64,000 bases of DNA, taken from the NCBI RefSeq assembly GCF_004011695.2, contig NC_082418.1, positions 124,001 through 188,000 on the forward strand, in the 5' to 3' direction. Positions 23,538 to 34,800 of this stretch are shown here, one piece after another. The DNA comes from Ascochyta rabiei (Eukaryota > Ascomycota > Dothideomycetes > Pleosporales > Didymellaceae). Below the pieces are notes generated by a model. The model worked only from the letters and a program-made list of their open reading frames with translations. It was not told the origin of the DNA and searched no databases. The position numbers and the translations under genes are program-made. The first letter of the stretch is position 1. Each line of letters opens with the position of its first letter.

Positions 23538-24765
23538 ATGCATCTGTCATTCACAGCAGCCGTTTTGGCTGTCGCCGGTTCCGCCATCGCGCTCCCCCAG
23601 AATCCTGCTCCAGCTCAAGGCACATCGCTCCCTGCCAATGTTGCCCTTCCTCCCGCTCTCCCGGTTACCGACTTCAAGACACCCAAGTTCGCTCGCCCGC
23701 TCTCTCTCGATGAGGCTCTAGCTGGTGTAAACGCCACCGTCACCACCATTGTCGACAACCTCCAGGACCTCAAGAACAAGCTCCCTGAGCTTCAGCTGCC
23801 CAGCATCAGCCCTTCTCTCCTTCCCGTCACCACTCGTGATCTGGATGAGGAGCTTGCGCAGTTCGAGAAGAGGCAAAGCACCTGCTCCAACCCCCGCATC
23901 CGCCGCGAGTGGGACTCGTACTCCAACTCGGATCGTCAGGCGTACATCGATGCCATCAAGTGTCTGCAGGCCCGCCCGGCCTCTGGCCAGTTCCGCCAGT
24001 CTCAGAGCAGATACGAGGACCTCGTCGCTCTCCACCAGACCTTGACCCCCAACGTCCACGGCAACGCCAAGTTCCTTCTCTGGCACAGGTACTACCTCTG
24101 GACCTTTGAGCAGATGCTCCGAAGCGACTGCGGCTTCAACCGCGAGCTGCCCTGGTTCGACGAGACCAGGTATGCCGGCCGCTACACCCAGTCGTCCGTC
24201 TTCAGCTCGCAGTGGTTCGGGAGCATCAACGTCGGCGGCCAGTGCGTAACCAACGGTGTAAGTACCAGCAGATTCCAGCCTCGACACCGCATCACTAACA
24301 CCACGACAGCAATTCGCCGGTCTTGCCATCAACATCGGTCCCGGCTCCGGCAACACCCGCCACTGCTTGGCCCGCGACAACGACGACTCAGAGACCATCA
24401 ACACCGGCAGCGCCATTGTCGACGCCTGCAACAGCCGCTCCACCTACGCCGACATGGCCTCGTGCGCCGAAGGAGGAGCGCACGCCTGGGGCCACAACGG
24501 CATCGGCGCTGTCATGCAAGACACGTACGCGTCCCCCGCCGACCCCGTCTTCTTCCTGCACCACGCCTTCATCGACCGCAACTTCCGCATCTGGCAGAAC
24601 AACGGCGGCAACCCCCGCATCACCACCGTCAGCGGCACCGACGCAGTCGGCAACCGCCTCACCCTCGACACCACCGTCAATGTCTACGACTTCCGCCCCA
24701 CTGTCCGCATCAGGGACATCCTGAACACGCAGAGCTCCACCCTCTGCTACAAGTACAACTACTAA
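23538..24765 (+). CDS. Secreted short tyrosinase (type-3 copper oxidase)
   Basis: Two exons, 23538-24257 and 24310-24765, 52-nt intron (GTAAGT...CTAAC...ACAG), 391 aa. Signal peptide MHLSFTAAVLAVAGSAIA, a pro-region of about 90 residues, then a Kex2-like KR site at residues 111-112. The CuA site shows His166, His174 and His183 in HGNAKFLLWHRYYLWTFEQ. The CuB site shows His298 and His302 (HAWGHNGIG) and the HHAFIDR pair at 324-325 after DPVFFL. This matches short secreted ascomycete tyrosinases, which oxidise mono- and diphenols to quinones for melanin or phenol modification. No C-terminal lid domain is present. The 3' flank is tandemly repeated (next feature). Confidence 0.94.
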
Positions 24766-24769
24766 AGCT

Positions 24770-25604
24770 CTCTACTGCTGTTTTGCTGCTGCTTTCTCGG
24801 CTGACTCTCCTTTTACTGGGTTTGCGTTGGAGAATCCGCATTAGCGATAGACGGCGGTGTTGTAATCCCTACGCTGTGTTGTTTCTGCTGTAAATAAACA
24901 GCCTTCTCTTCGCTTCGTTGTATATATTAATACTAAGACACATCTCCCCTAGCAATAAGCTATAAACTGCTATCTTACTATACGTAGTTCTGCGTAAAGT
25001 AGAATAAACACTTCCTTGCTAATTACTATTAGACTCTTACTACGCGTGTTTTGCTGCTAGTTTCTTAGCTAACTCTCCTTTTACTAGATTTAGGTTGGAG
25101 AATCTGCATTAGCAATAGACAGCAGTGTTGTAATCCCTACGCTGTGTTATTTCTGCTGTAAATAAACAGCCTCCTCTTTACTTTATTGTACATATTAATA
25201 CTAAGACATATCTTGCCCTAATAATAAGCTATAAACTACTGTCTTACTATACATAGTTCTATATAAAGTAGAATAAACACTTCCTTGCTAATTACTATTA
25301 GACTCTTACTACGCGCGTTTTGCTGCTAGTTTCTCGGCTGACTTTCATTTTTGCTCTGGCTCAGATGGGAGGATTCCTGTACTAGCAATTAATAGACAGT
25401 AGCAATCTCTATACTACATCATCTCTGCTGTAAAAAAAAGCAGCCTCCTCTTTGCTTTGCTGTGCACATGAATAGGTACTAGAACCTGTTTCCCTCTACT
25501 AACAACACTAGTTACAAACTGCAATCTAACGATGCGTAGTTCTGTGTGAAGCGATTCAAACACACTTCCTCGCTACACGCCATCAGATCCTTTCTGCGCG
25601 TCTT
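24770..25604. repeat. 268-bp tandem repeat, three copies, starting at the tyrosinase stop
   Basis: The anchor TTTTGCTGCT recurs at 24781, 25049 and 25318 (periods 268 and 269). All copies share landmarks such as CTGTAAATAAACAGCC-like and GCTGACTCTCC-like words. The first copy begins within a few bases of the stop codon. The middle copy is the most AT-rich, for example GGCTGACT has become AGCTAACT. The third contains small insertions and a poly-A run near 25433. No frame is open. It looks like a duplicated terminator region under RIP-type decay. Confidence 0.92.
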
Positions 25605-25849
25605 CACTACGCTGTGGCTTTCTCGCAGCTCGCCGGTCCCGTCGTGTCTTCACATGGGCTGCCTTGGATGTGCTTCTCCACTTTACACGACCCGCAATTC
25701 CGTACGTTCTCGCATTTTGCACTAAGCTCCCCGTTGTTCTGACCGCGTCGCTTGCAGCGCAACCCACTTTTGTGATCGTACCTGATCGGATCTGGGGGTT
25801 GCGATTGCCTTTCTGTGGGGCGGAAATTGGGATTTGTTTGCAGAATACC

Positions 25850-25904
<55 letters not shown>

Positions 25905-26399
25905 GTGGTGCAGCTGCTCGCGTTGTTGGTTGGTTTGGCTGCTCTGTCGTCAGATTCGAGGTGATCGACTTCGACGTCGATCGCGTATCCACATAGATGG
26001 GTGAGTTTGTGGTGCAAAGAAGACTGCTTTCGGCGAAAAGACTGCAGAACCAGAACGGCAGTCGACGAGATATCAAGTTCTCGAAGCTGGACGGGCACCT
26101 GGCTGTTAGGGATCCATCTCCAGGGGTGACGAACCGTGCACCTGCAGAAGCGAGATAAGGTTACGTTCGGACAGGGTCCGAGTACGGTAAGGCACCCAGA
26201 GTAGCCGTCGAATCCATTCAATTTGAGGATATATTGCCAATATCAAATTTCATCAATCGCGCTGACGTGACGTGACGATTGAAACGACTACACCAGATCT
26301 GAGCGCAAAGGTTGGAGAACGCTAATATGACATGGGAAAAGACACTGGCGCATTGGAAATCAAGTCTGAATATCTATCAGCTGGCATAACGGGGCACTG
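25605..26399. other. Intergenic with microsatellite
   Basis: No supported gene. The minus-strand frame at 25607-26221 owes its openness to the GTA microsatellite and translates it as a tyrosine run; it is not a credible protein. Confidence 0.5.
25850..25904. repeat. (GTA)18 trinucleotide microsatellite
   Basis: 55 bp of uninterrupted GTA units, perfect throughout, and therefore likely polymorphic between strains. Confidence 0.97.
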
Positions 26400-27173
26400 T
26401 CAGAGCCCGGACATGCTCCTGATACCAACGTTCTTGAGCAAAGTACCTTCCATTCCTACGCCAGTTCCCTCCAACGGTTCACCCTTACTCATCGCGAGCT
26501 TGGTGAAGACGTCACCCATCGGCTTCGTTGGGGTCATCATGCTCTTGTACACGAGATTCATCGGTGTGATCATTGCGCCCTTCCATGCTGGTTGGCGAGG
26601 GATGAACGGATGAATCTCTGGGTGCGTCGTCCAGTCTACGCCACCTGGTCGCACGCTGTAAGCCCTGAAGTTGGGATTTTGCTTGCGGAACGCTAGGAGT
26701 GCTGTCTCAATCTGGCCTTTGACACGGCCAAAGATGGGCGTGAACATGCTGGGTGATTGTGTCGCGCCCTCTCCGGACACGTAGACGAAGGTAAAGGGCG
26801 AGTCGGGATGCAGTGTATTGAAGGCATGCGCAGCGGCGAGCGGGTAGTCGTGTGTGATTTCGACGTACTTTCTGGAACCGTGTCAGCACATAGAGTTGGC
26901 GGTGTGGAAGGGGGCGTACTCCTTGTCTACGTCGTTCTGCGATACGCCTAGCGCCCATACGCAGCCCTGTGCGTCCTTGAGCTCGTCCAGCAGAGCTTGG
27001 TCGTAGGTCTTGAAGTCATTGTGAATGATGACTTTCGCCTTCTCGTGGCCTTCTGCCATCTTCACAGGCCGTCTGCTGAGGATGGAGATGCGGCTAATCG
27101 TCTCCTGTGCCAGCATGCTGTCGAGCACCGCTGCACCGACGAGGCCGGTCGCGCCAGTGAGAATGAGATGCAT
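26400..27173 (-). CDS. NAD(P)-binding Rossmann-fold protein (HTATIP2/NmrA-like SDR)
   Basis: Two exons, 27173-26920 and 26871-26400, with a 48-nt intron (GTACGC...GCTGAC...TTCCAG), 241 aa. The N-terminus MHLILTGATGLVGAAVLDSM carries the TGATGxxG dinucleotide-binding motif of atypical short-chain dehydrogenases; SILSRRPVKM follows as the second strand. FTFVYVSGEGA and YSVRPGGVDW fit the later Rossmann strands. The length fits single-domain HTATIP2/YbjT-type proteins, which often lack the classical Tyr-x3-Lys pair; none is evident here. A redox or NADPH-sensing role is inferred from family only. No signal peptide. Confidence 0.82.
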
Positions 27174-27927
27174 GGTAGTTGTGGGGTGTCGAGGGATCTA
27201 ACAAGTGTGTTGTGTGTTCTGTACGCCTGTGAAGAAAGAGTAAATGAGGACAAGGTAAGCGCTACTGATGTGTGAGTATTATAGGCATCAACAGCGATTT
27301 ATCAATGGTCAGCTGCAATACGCTGACTTGTCATCTCCTGACCATTCTTACAGGCTCACGACCGCAGTTTGTGCGGAACGCGAGAGCGCGCATGCCAGAT
27401 GAAGCTGCATTGCGCGGGTTGATGGAGACAACGAAGGGTAGGACCGTCGAGACAAGGTTCAATGAGGTTCAATGGAGACGCGGCCGTGCAGCGTTCGTCC
27501 GGGCAGCCGCGCCAGTGACATAAGCGCACCATCCGCGACAGCACCACCGCACGACGTCTCAGACGTCAAACGTCAAACATGGGACATTTACGACTCAGAA
27601 AATTCGTCAACGTCGTCAATCTCGTCTATCCGCAGCCCCCTGGCAGATAGCTGGCCCCAACGTGGACATTGCGATAGCCGTTGACATGGGTAGAACAGGC
27701 TTTCATGCACTCCCGCCGCAGGGGCCGGCATGCCCGGATCCCAGTCAACTACGTAGTGCTCGAGGTGCACGATGTACTAAATTTGCCAAACAATGAGTCT
27801 TGTCTAGTCTGCAGACTCTTTCCTTCAACGTTACATCCATTGTTTTTTGACCTGGTGTTCGGGTCTCCCAACGCTGCGGTCGTCCATTCTTTCACCTCCT
27901 GCTTTCGTCTCAAGTCACACCAGCACA
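27174..27927. other. Divergent intergenic region
   Basis: About 750 bp between two divergent starts. It holds short unsupported frames and CGTCGTCAA-rich stretches near 27600. Promoters of both neighbours are expected here. Confidence 0.45.
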
Positions 27928-29805
27928 ATGGCCCACGCGGAAGCCACGGCAAACCGCAAAATCCTAACGTTGATCCTGCATCATCTCGCGGACATAAGCG
28001 ACAAGCGGCGTCATCAACGCAGTCCGGAGTACCCCGTGGAGCTTCTGGAAGTCCGGCATTCGTTGTTGCCTGCCATCCTCGTCAACAGTCTCTGGGCTGA
28101 AGCGGGAACGTCCATAGCATGGAAGCAGACCCCTGATGTCTCGGCACTCCGATGGATGCAACCTAGCCGACGGCAGATATACGCAAACAAAATCGAGCAT
28201 GTGCAACTCTCCGATGCAGCAGACGAGGGCGGCGAAGACTACGAGTACCTCAGGGATCTTGAATGGCCCAAATTGAAGAGCCTGGAGGTGGATCTTGACT
28301 GGCGGTTACATCAGCATCACCTTCGAGCGCTGTTGCATGCAGATCTGGAGAACTTGACGGTGACTGGTGCGCAGTCTGGAGGCTCATCTTACGTCGCGCA
28401 AGTAACGCTGCCAGCGTTGTTCGGCCCTTGCCGGAAGCTGAAGCGCATACAGTTTGGGCCTGACACCTTCAGTCCCCAGGATCCGATCTATGCCAACCAG
28501 CTTGCCTATCACTTCGACTTGCTGCCAGAGCTGGAGGAGATCGATGTCCTGATGAGCAGCATTGTAGGAAAGGATTTCCTGTTCGGTCATCTCAGCAAAC
28601 GTTCAGGCTTGAATTCTCTCGCCATCGATCTTGACCCCGGATTGCGATTGTTGCCGCTTTTCACTGGCCCAAATGCGCTTCACAAACCGTTCGCATCTCT
28701 TGAACGGTTGCAAATCGTATGCGACCCGGAAATAGCGCTCGCGCTTCCTTGCCATCTTTTTGCGCTCAAGGAACTGCGGCTTGCTGTCGAACGTCTGCCA
28801 AGCGGAGAGATCCGACTTTCAGACCTCAGCATTCTGGACGATGTTGTGACGTCACTTCTTGCCTGCCCAAACCTCGAGCTGCTGGAGATCAACGTGGGCA
28901 ATCTCGCCATCGGTTTTCCTACGGCGCAGTTGAATTTGCTAGTGAGTGGTACTGGTCTTGTCAAGCTTACCGCCTGTTGTCCGAAACTGCGCAGCATCGA
29001 TCTTGCAGCTCTTGACCCGTCTGCTATTGACGGTTCAGGCATATCCAGCGCACATTTCGAAGAGTTCTGCAAAGGATTACCGCATCTGGAGGAACTGAGC
29101 TTGAAAATGCATCCTACAACTGCGACGATACTGCAAACCACTGCTCTCCCAAGTCTTGCACGGCACTGCCCGAAGCTTGAGGTCCTGCGTATGGGTATTC
29201 CTTTGCAGCTACCTAACCTGCCCTTGTATGGCACAACAATCCATCCCACTGTGGACGCCAGCGACCTCATAACACCGCCTCAGACCAAAGAGGAGAGAAG
29301 ACCTGACTCGCACCAGGCCATGTCGAGTACCATGAAATTAATCGCAGCCCTTGACACGCCATCAGCAACGCCGCCCGCTGCCCTTGTCCCAATGTTTTCG
29401 AACCTGACTCATCTCTCCATCGCGCGACCAGAAACCATTCTCAGCAAGGGCCCTTGCGTCACCCTCGACGCTGAAGAGGACTTGATCCACGCCTGGGCCC
29501 AATCCATTTTCACGCACTTCCCTCTTCTGCAACAACTCGAAGCCTGGGGCGACTGTACAGGGCGCGATAGACGTTCTATGACTTATGTTCTGCCCATGGA
29601 AGACGTTCTCGAGACAACATGGGAATTCTTGAGCGGGATCGAGCAATCGCTGTGGCAAGACGGAGACGAGGAAGGGGAAGTGGATTTGTTGAGTCCGGCA
29701 TCACTTGGAGGAGATGCGTATGTGCTCAGCCCGGGCCCTTTCGAGAGGCTGGTGGTGTCTGACTGGGAGATGGCAAGCGATATGAACGAATATCATGCGC
29801 GGTGA
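27928..29805 (+). CDS. F-box/LRR-like hypothetical protein
   Basis: Intronless, 625 aa from the Met in CACAATGGC at 27928 (the frame stays open 27 codons further upstream, with unlikely sequence). The N-terminus, NRKILTLILHHLADI then LLPAILVNSLWAEAGTSIAW, has the pattern of fungal F-box-like or domain-of-unknown-function proteins. The rest is a series of LRR-type strands, such as LKSLEVDLDW, LENLTVTG, LEEIDVLMSS, LKELRLAVERL, LELLEINVGNL, LEELSLKMHP and LEVLRMGIPL. The C-terminal part is more acidic. No membrane segment. A role as substrate adaptor of an SCF ligase is a family inference. Confidence 0.78.
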   Translation: MAHAEATANRKILTLILHHLADISDKRRHQRSPEYPVELLEVRHSLLPAILVNSLWAEAGTSIAWKQTPDVSALRWMQPSRRQIYANKIEHVQLSDAADEGGEDYEYLRDLEWPKLKSLEVDLDWRLHQHHLRALLHADLENLTVTGAQSGGSSYVAQVTLPALFGPCRKLKRIQFGPDTFSPQDPIYANQLAYHFDLLPELEEIDVLMSSIVGKDFLFGHLSKRSGLNSLAIDLDPGLRLLPLFTGPNALHKPFASLERLQIVCDPEIALALPCHLFALKELRLAVERLPSGEIRLSDLSILDDVVTSLLACPNLELLEINVGNLAIGFPTAQLNLLVSGTGLVKLTACCPKLRSIDLAALDPSAIDGSGISSAHFEEFCKGLPHLEELSLKMHPTTATILQTTALPSLARHCPKLEVLRMGIPLQLPNLPLYGTTIHPTVDASDLITPPQTKEERRPDSHQAMSSTMKLIAALDTPSATPPAALVPMFSNLTHLSIARPETILSKGPCVTLDAEEDLIHAWAQSIFTHFPLLQQLEAWGDCTGRDRRSMTYVLPMEDVLETTWEFLSGIEQSLWQDGDEEGEVDLLSPASLGGDAYVLSPGPFERLVVSDWEMASDMNEYHAR

Positions 29806-31340
29806 AACGAGCCAGGGCGCTAACGGAGCAAGTTTGACAGAGCAGAGCGCAGCCTGGAGGAAGTTAACATGCCCTTGGGTATTGAAGACGATGCCGTGAC
29901 CGACCTTGCTGGCTTCGAACGCGCATGGAATCCCACCCTCTACGACCTTCGCCAGTTGTACGTCCTCCAGTACCACCCGGTCACTGTACCGCGCAGTTCT
30001 CGCGTCATTCTGGCGCACAGTTCACGCCGTCGACCCACTCGCTCTCCGTCGCTGTCGTGGGTGCTGGCTGCAACACACGGCGCGGGCAGCGCACTTGCAG
30101 GGCGATCGTTTTCGCTGGTGCACGTGCCGGACCATTCACCAAAACCAGGAGCAGGAAGAGAGACGAACGACATGGATACTTCAAGGTGGGAGATGGCGCG
30201 AAATCGCTGATGGTGGTGCTGTGAAGCAGGGCTGGTGGTATCAGAGAGCAACAGGCTGGAGAGCTTTAAGACGCAGTAAACAAGCCTACAACGCCCTATC
30301 ACCTACCCACCCTGCTACGCAGACCACGCCAATACAACTCTAGCACGCAGAGCAGAGCGAGAAGCTTCGGTTCCAGTTTCTCGTACAGCTGAGACGGGCT
30401 TTAGTCGCTTTGGATGTATTCCATATCATCTCAGTGTACTTTTTCATTATTATACCACAGTCCGTAGACTACAGTTATTTCATTCCGGACCATCATTTCC
30501 TCACAATGTACTCGATGTGTTTCTCTTAACATCCTTGCCAACCACGTACATCTTCTTAAACACAACGGGGCGGAGAGCGGGCACTTTTGCTTGCGCATTT
30601 ATTCTGGCGTTCGCATAACTCCATCAAAACGACCAGTCGCCACCTCAAACGGCGACGCCTCACGAACCTCGACGCGCAGGCCTACGACCACGCACCCGAT
30701 CCACATCGCCCTCTCAAGGCGCATATTCAAACGCGACCCGTGATGCCAAGGCACACTCGCGCGATGGAGGAGGCAGTGATGATGACGACGAAGACTATGC
30801 CCAGGAGTTGGACGCGGCATCAGAATTGTACGACGTTGGTTGGTGAGGCAGATGCGGCTTGAGTTGTCGCCAAAGGCTCGACTGTAGGACCTGCTGACCT
30901 CGATGAAGTGGGACACCTGCGCCCAGAATGTTCTGCAGTATGTCCGTCAATCCATCTGCTAAACTCCTATAATTACATGCACCAAAGCATTAATAAAAGA
31001 GCTATAGCTTAGAAGAGATAAGGAAACAGCATAACAAGGCAAAGAGGTGTTTATTAGCTTCTTCTAAATCTAATACCTATTTAATATAATATTATAGCAT
31101 CTTAGAATAGCTACTGGTATAGAGCTAAGAAGGTAAGTAGAGGTTACTAGTATAGACTTACATACACTAATATTAGAGTAATAAATAAAAGAGCTATAGG
31201 CTATAGCTTAGAAGAGATAAGGAAACAGCATAACAAGGCAAAGAGGAATTTATTAGCTTCTTCTAAATCTAACATCTAGTGTGTGGTATGCTCCAGGATC
31301 TCAAAACGCCCACCATGCCGCTGAGGTCGCGAGGTCGCGA
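29806..31340. other. Intergenic with a possible coding relic and AT-rich repeats
   Basis: No intact gene. At about 30600-30862 consecutive protein-like segments appear in different frames, for example TPSKRPVATSNGDASRTSTR and later GGGSDDDDEDYAQELDAASE, ending in a stop at about 30846. This looks like a frameshifted gene fragment of unknown origin. The AT-rich stretch from about 30960 is listed separately. Confidence 0.4.
30992..31272. repeat. AT-rich direct repeat, about 80-90 bp, spaced about 200 bp
   Basis: CTATAGCTTAGAAGAGATAA begins at 31002 and again at 31201 and is followed in both places by the same GGAAACAGCATAACAAGGCA word and a TTATTAGCTTCTTCTAAATC word. The two copies differ by few bases; the sequence between them is very AT-rich. 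Possibly a decayed tandem repeat of the same kind as those at 4.8 and 25 kb. Confidence 0.8.
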
Positions 31341-31820
31341 GGTCCCAGTCTGTCATCTGGGATGGACGCGACTAAAAACAAGGCCACTTAAGCGCCTTTC
31401 TAAACCCGCTGGAGTAACTCTTCTTCTTTGCGCTCTCCTCCTCTTCCTCGCCAACAACGCGCAGGAAGACTTCGTTAAGCGTTGTTGGGCTGACTGAGTA
31501 GTACTCGAGAGCCAGCTCCGTGCGGTTCGACTCGAGGAGTTGGATGAGGCCTGGGATGCCGCCGAGGTTGCAAGGTAGCAAGGTCCCAGTCTCATCTGGG
31601 ATAGACGCGACTAAAAACAAGGCCACTTAAGCGCCTTTCTAAACCCGCTAGAGTAACTCTTCTTCTTTGCGCTCTCCTCCTCTTCCTCGCCAACGACGCG
31701 CAGGAAGACTTCGTCAAGCGTTGTGGGGCTGACCGAGTAGTACTCGAGAGCCAGCTCCGTGCGGTTCGACTCGAGGAGTTGGATGAGGCCTGGGATGCCG
31801 CCGAGGTCAGTGGACTGTGT
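31341..31820. repeat. 241-bp tandem duplication of the ABC transporter 3' end
   Basis: GGTCCCAGTC starts at 31341 and at 31582 (period 241). The left unit repeats the last roughly 65 codons, the stop and about 40 bp of 3' flank of the minus-strand ABC gene. The copied frame still reads GGIPGLIQLLESNRTELALE and ends with the same KALKWPCF and stop. In the shared coding stretch only about five positions differ, nearly all C/T or G/A. The left unit is a detached gene tail without its own start. Confidence 0.93.
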
Positions 31821-34800
31821 GCGCACGAGCTGGACGTTGTCCTCGGCGTGAGACTTTTCGATGCTGACGTCGTCGCTGGCGGGGCTGGTGGGGACAGTGT
31901 CGTGCTCGCCCTTGGCGGCCTTGAGCACTTTGAATCTGAGTTGCCCGTGGCCGCCGCCTCGGGATCCCCACTTGTCCATTTGGACGCCGGGAATTCTGCG
32001 GCGGACCCACTCTTTGCAGGCTTCCATCTCCTCTTCTGTCGTCTCGGGCGCGCTCTTCAAGACAAGTTGGACTACCCAGGCGTCGCCGTACTGATCGCCG
32101 AGCTGTCCAACGGTGCCGAGCGCCAGCATCTTTCTCTTCATGATACCAACTCTTGTCGCCAGCTTGTCCGCTTCCTCCATAGAGTGCGTTGTAATCAGCA
32201 ACGCACGTCCTGGCGCGGCAACACCGAGGAGCGTACGCCACATGACACGCTTAGCTGCAGCGTCCATGCCAGATGATGGCTCGTCGAGGAGCAGAACAGA
32301 GGGGTTGCCCATGAGTGCTATGCCCAAGGACAGCTTCCTCTTGTTACCGCCAGAAAGCTTGGATGCAAGACGGGTTTGGAATCTTGCAAGACCAGTGGCC
32401 TGTAAGATGGCATTGACGGAGGACTGGGGATCTGGTACGCCACGGGCGCGTGCGTAAAAGTATAGGTGCTCGGTCACGGTCATGGTGTCCATGGCGTCGA
32501 ACTGCGGACACACACCAAGGTGACCACGAGCGGCGGCGCGCTTTGAGATGATGGAAATGTCTTCGATAAGAACATCACCGCCACCGTTGATGTGTGTTGT
32601 CGGATGAATGTCGCCGCGGATGAGGGAGATGGTTGAAGACTTTCCTGCACCGTTGGGGCCGAGGAGACCGAAGACTTGACCTTGGGGAATGCCAAAGCTG
32701 ATGTCATTGACGGCGTGGTTGGATCCGAAGGTCTTGTGCAGATGGAGCACGCGTAGGCTATCCTTGGACTGCTCAGTGCGTGCCGTCTCAGCTGCGACAG
32801 CAGACGGAATCGTCTCCAGGTTCTCCTCGCCATGCTTCTGACGGCTGTTTGCGCGGTTAAAGAAAGGCGGTCTGTAGCCGGAGTCCCACCAGACGAGGAT
32901 GACGAAGAGGAGAATAGCTTGCACGGTGAGGTATAGGATTGGACCGCCGTATACCTGAAGCTTGCCGGGGTAGCTTGGGATCTGGCTGCCATCGCAAAGG
33001 ACGCTGAAGGAGTTGAGTGAAAGCAACTGTGTCCTGAGGAGGCTCCCAGATGGTGCGATGAGCGACCATGTCCAGTGGAAGATGTCGATCCAGTCATCGA
33101 TCTTGTAAGCGGGAGCATACGTGAGAATGGCCATGTAGCCAATGAAGTAGATCAGGTACAGTGAAACCATGCCTCCAGCGGCGAAGGCAAAGGCTGCAAG
33201 CTGCGACGTCACTACGATGGAGATGAGGTACGAGAACAAGATCGCAGTGAGACCGTAGAGAGCAAACACGACGAACAGGTATCCAGGTCCGTAAAAGGCA
33301 TCGGAGGCTCCAACGAATATCGCCGTAGTTACAGCAGCGATGATCAGAACGAAGATGAAGTCGAACGCAGTGTAGGCCAACCACAGCGGTACAGCTCGGA
33401 TACCGTTGCTGTAATGCAGCGCTCGGACTTTCCTCAAACGCTCTTGGGTCGGGTACAGCGCAAACAGTGCTGGGAAGACGCACATGGCCAGACCGAAGTA
33501 CAGCGTGAGCTGCAAGGTGTCGCCCATGCTAGGCGCAAAGGGAACAGCAAACTGCTGGTACTGCGTCGAGATGGGAATGTTGGAGAGTACGTTGTCGAGG
33601 GTGTTGAGGGTGATGAGACCACCGACCACGCTTCCACTTCCGAGATAGGCCATGACGGTGGGCTCATTCTCACGAATGAAGAAACCACCGGGCGTGATGT
33701 TGCGGAACTGGGTCTGCACGTAGTCGTTGAACTCGTCCAGAGTTTCCACAATGTGGAAGCTGTTGTTGTTGATGCCGGATCGCTGAACGATTGTAGAAAT
33801 GGCATCGCCTAGGAGACTTGATGGACCGATGGGAATCAGCGGGATCGCATCCGTGCTCGCGAGAGTGTACACGGTAGGATCGTTGGCGTTCGCTCCAGGG
33901 TCGCAGCCGACCGCGACGTAATCCTTGAGGAAGAGCGTGACTAGGCCGGCAGCAATGATTGGAAGCAGCAAAGCGAAAACGTAGGGCCAGAAGTTGCGTC
34001 GAAGGATTGTCCAGCGCTTGTGCATCAAGATGAGGGTCTGCTTGCCCATCGACGTACCTCGACCCTTACCCATCTCGAGCCCTTTATCAACGTCAGAGGC
34101 GTGGTCCGAGGGATGGTCAGCACCCTTGCTCACAGCCATGACAGCTTGCTGCTCGTTGGCATCCATAAGGTTATGCTCTTTCACTTCTTCGGCCATCGCA
34201 AGGAACACGTCCTCCAGTGTGGGCCCGACGATATCGTAGTTCTTGACGCCCTTGGATCGAAGAACGTCGACGAAGTGAGTCGCAGGTAGAGCGTCTGGGA
34301 ACCAGTACTGAACCATGTCTGCTGACGGCGCTGGCTTCTTTGTAGCACCTGCTGGCGGAGCGACGACTGCATCTCGCGGGTAGGTGACGTGGTATCCTGC
34401 GCCAACTTCGTGCTTGAGCTGGACCGAAGTACCCTTTGTCTTCAACACGCCTCGTGAGAGGATCGCAATGTAGTCTGCAAGCACGTCTGCTTCGTCGAGG
34501 AAGTGAGTGGTGAGGAGGAAAGTGCGATCGCCTCGCTCTGCAAGCAGAATCTCCCAAATCTTTCTGCGCGAGAGAGGGTCAAGGCCGGAGGAGACTTCGT
34601 CAACGCAGCACACCTTGCTTCCACCCGTGAACATCATAGCGAGCTGCAGCTTCCTCTTTTGACCTCCTGAGAGCGTGCTCGATCGGGCTTTGATCTTGTG
34701 CCCGAGATCACAGGCGCGGATCAGGTCCTCGATAGTGTCTTTTGTGTCAACCTTGCCGGTCGATTTAAGTTGGTTGAAGATGCGAACATGCTCGTACACA

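Noticed and set aside
25607..26221. 204-codon minus-strand frame with a run of 18 tyrosines
   Set aside because: It is open because the GTA microsatellite has no stop in that frame; the flanks show no protein-like sequence.
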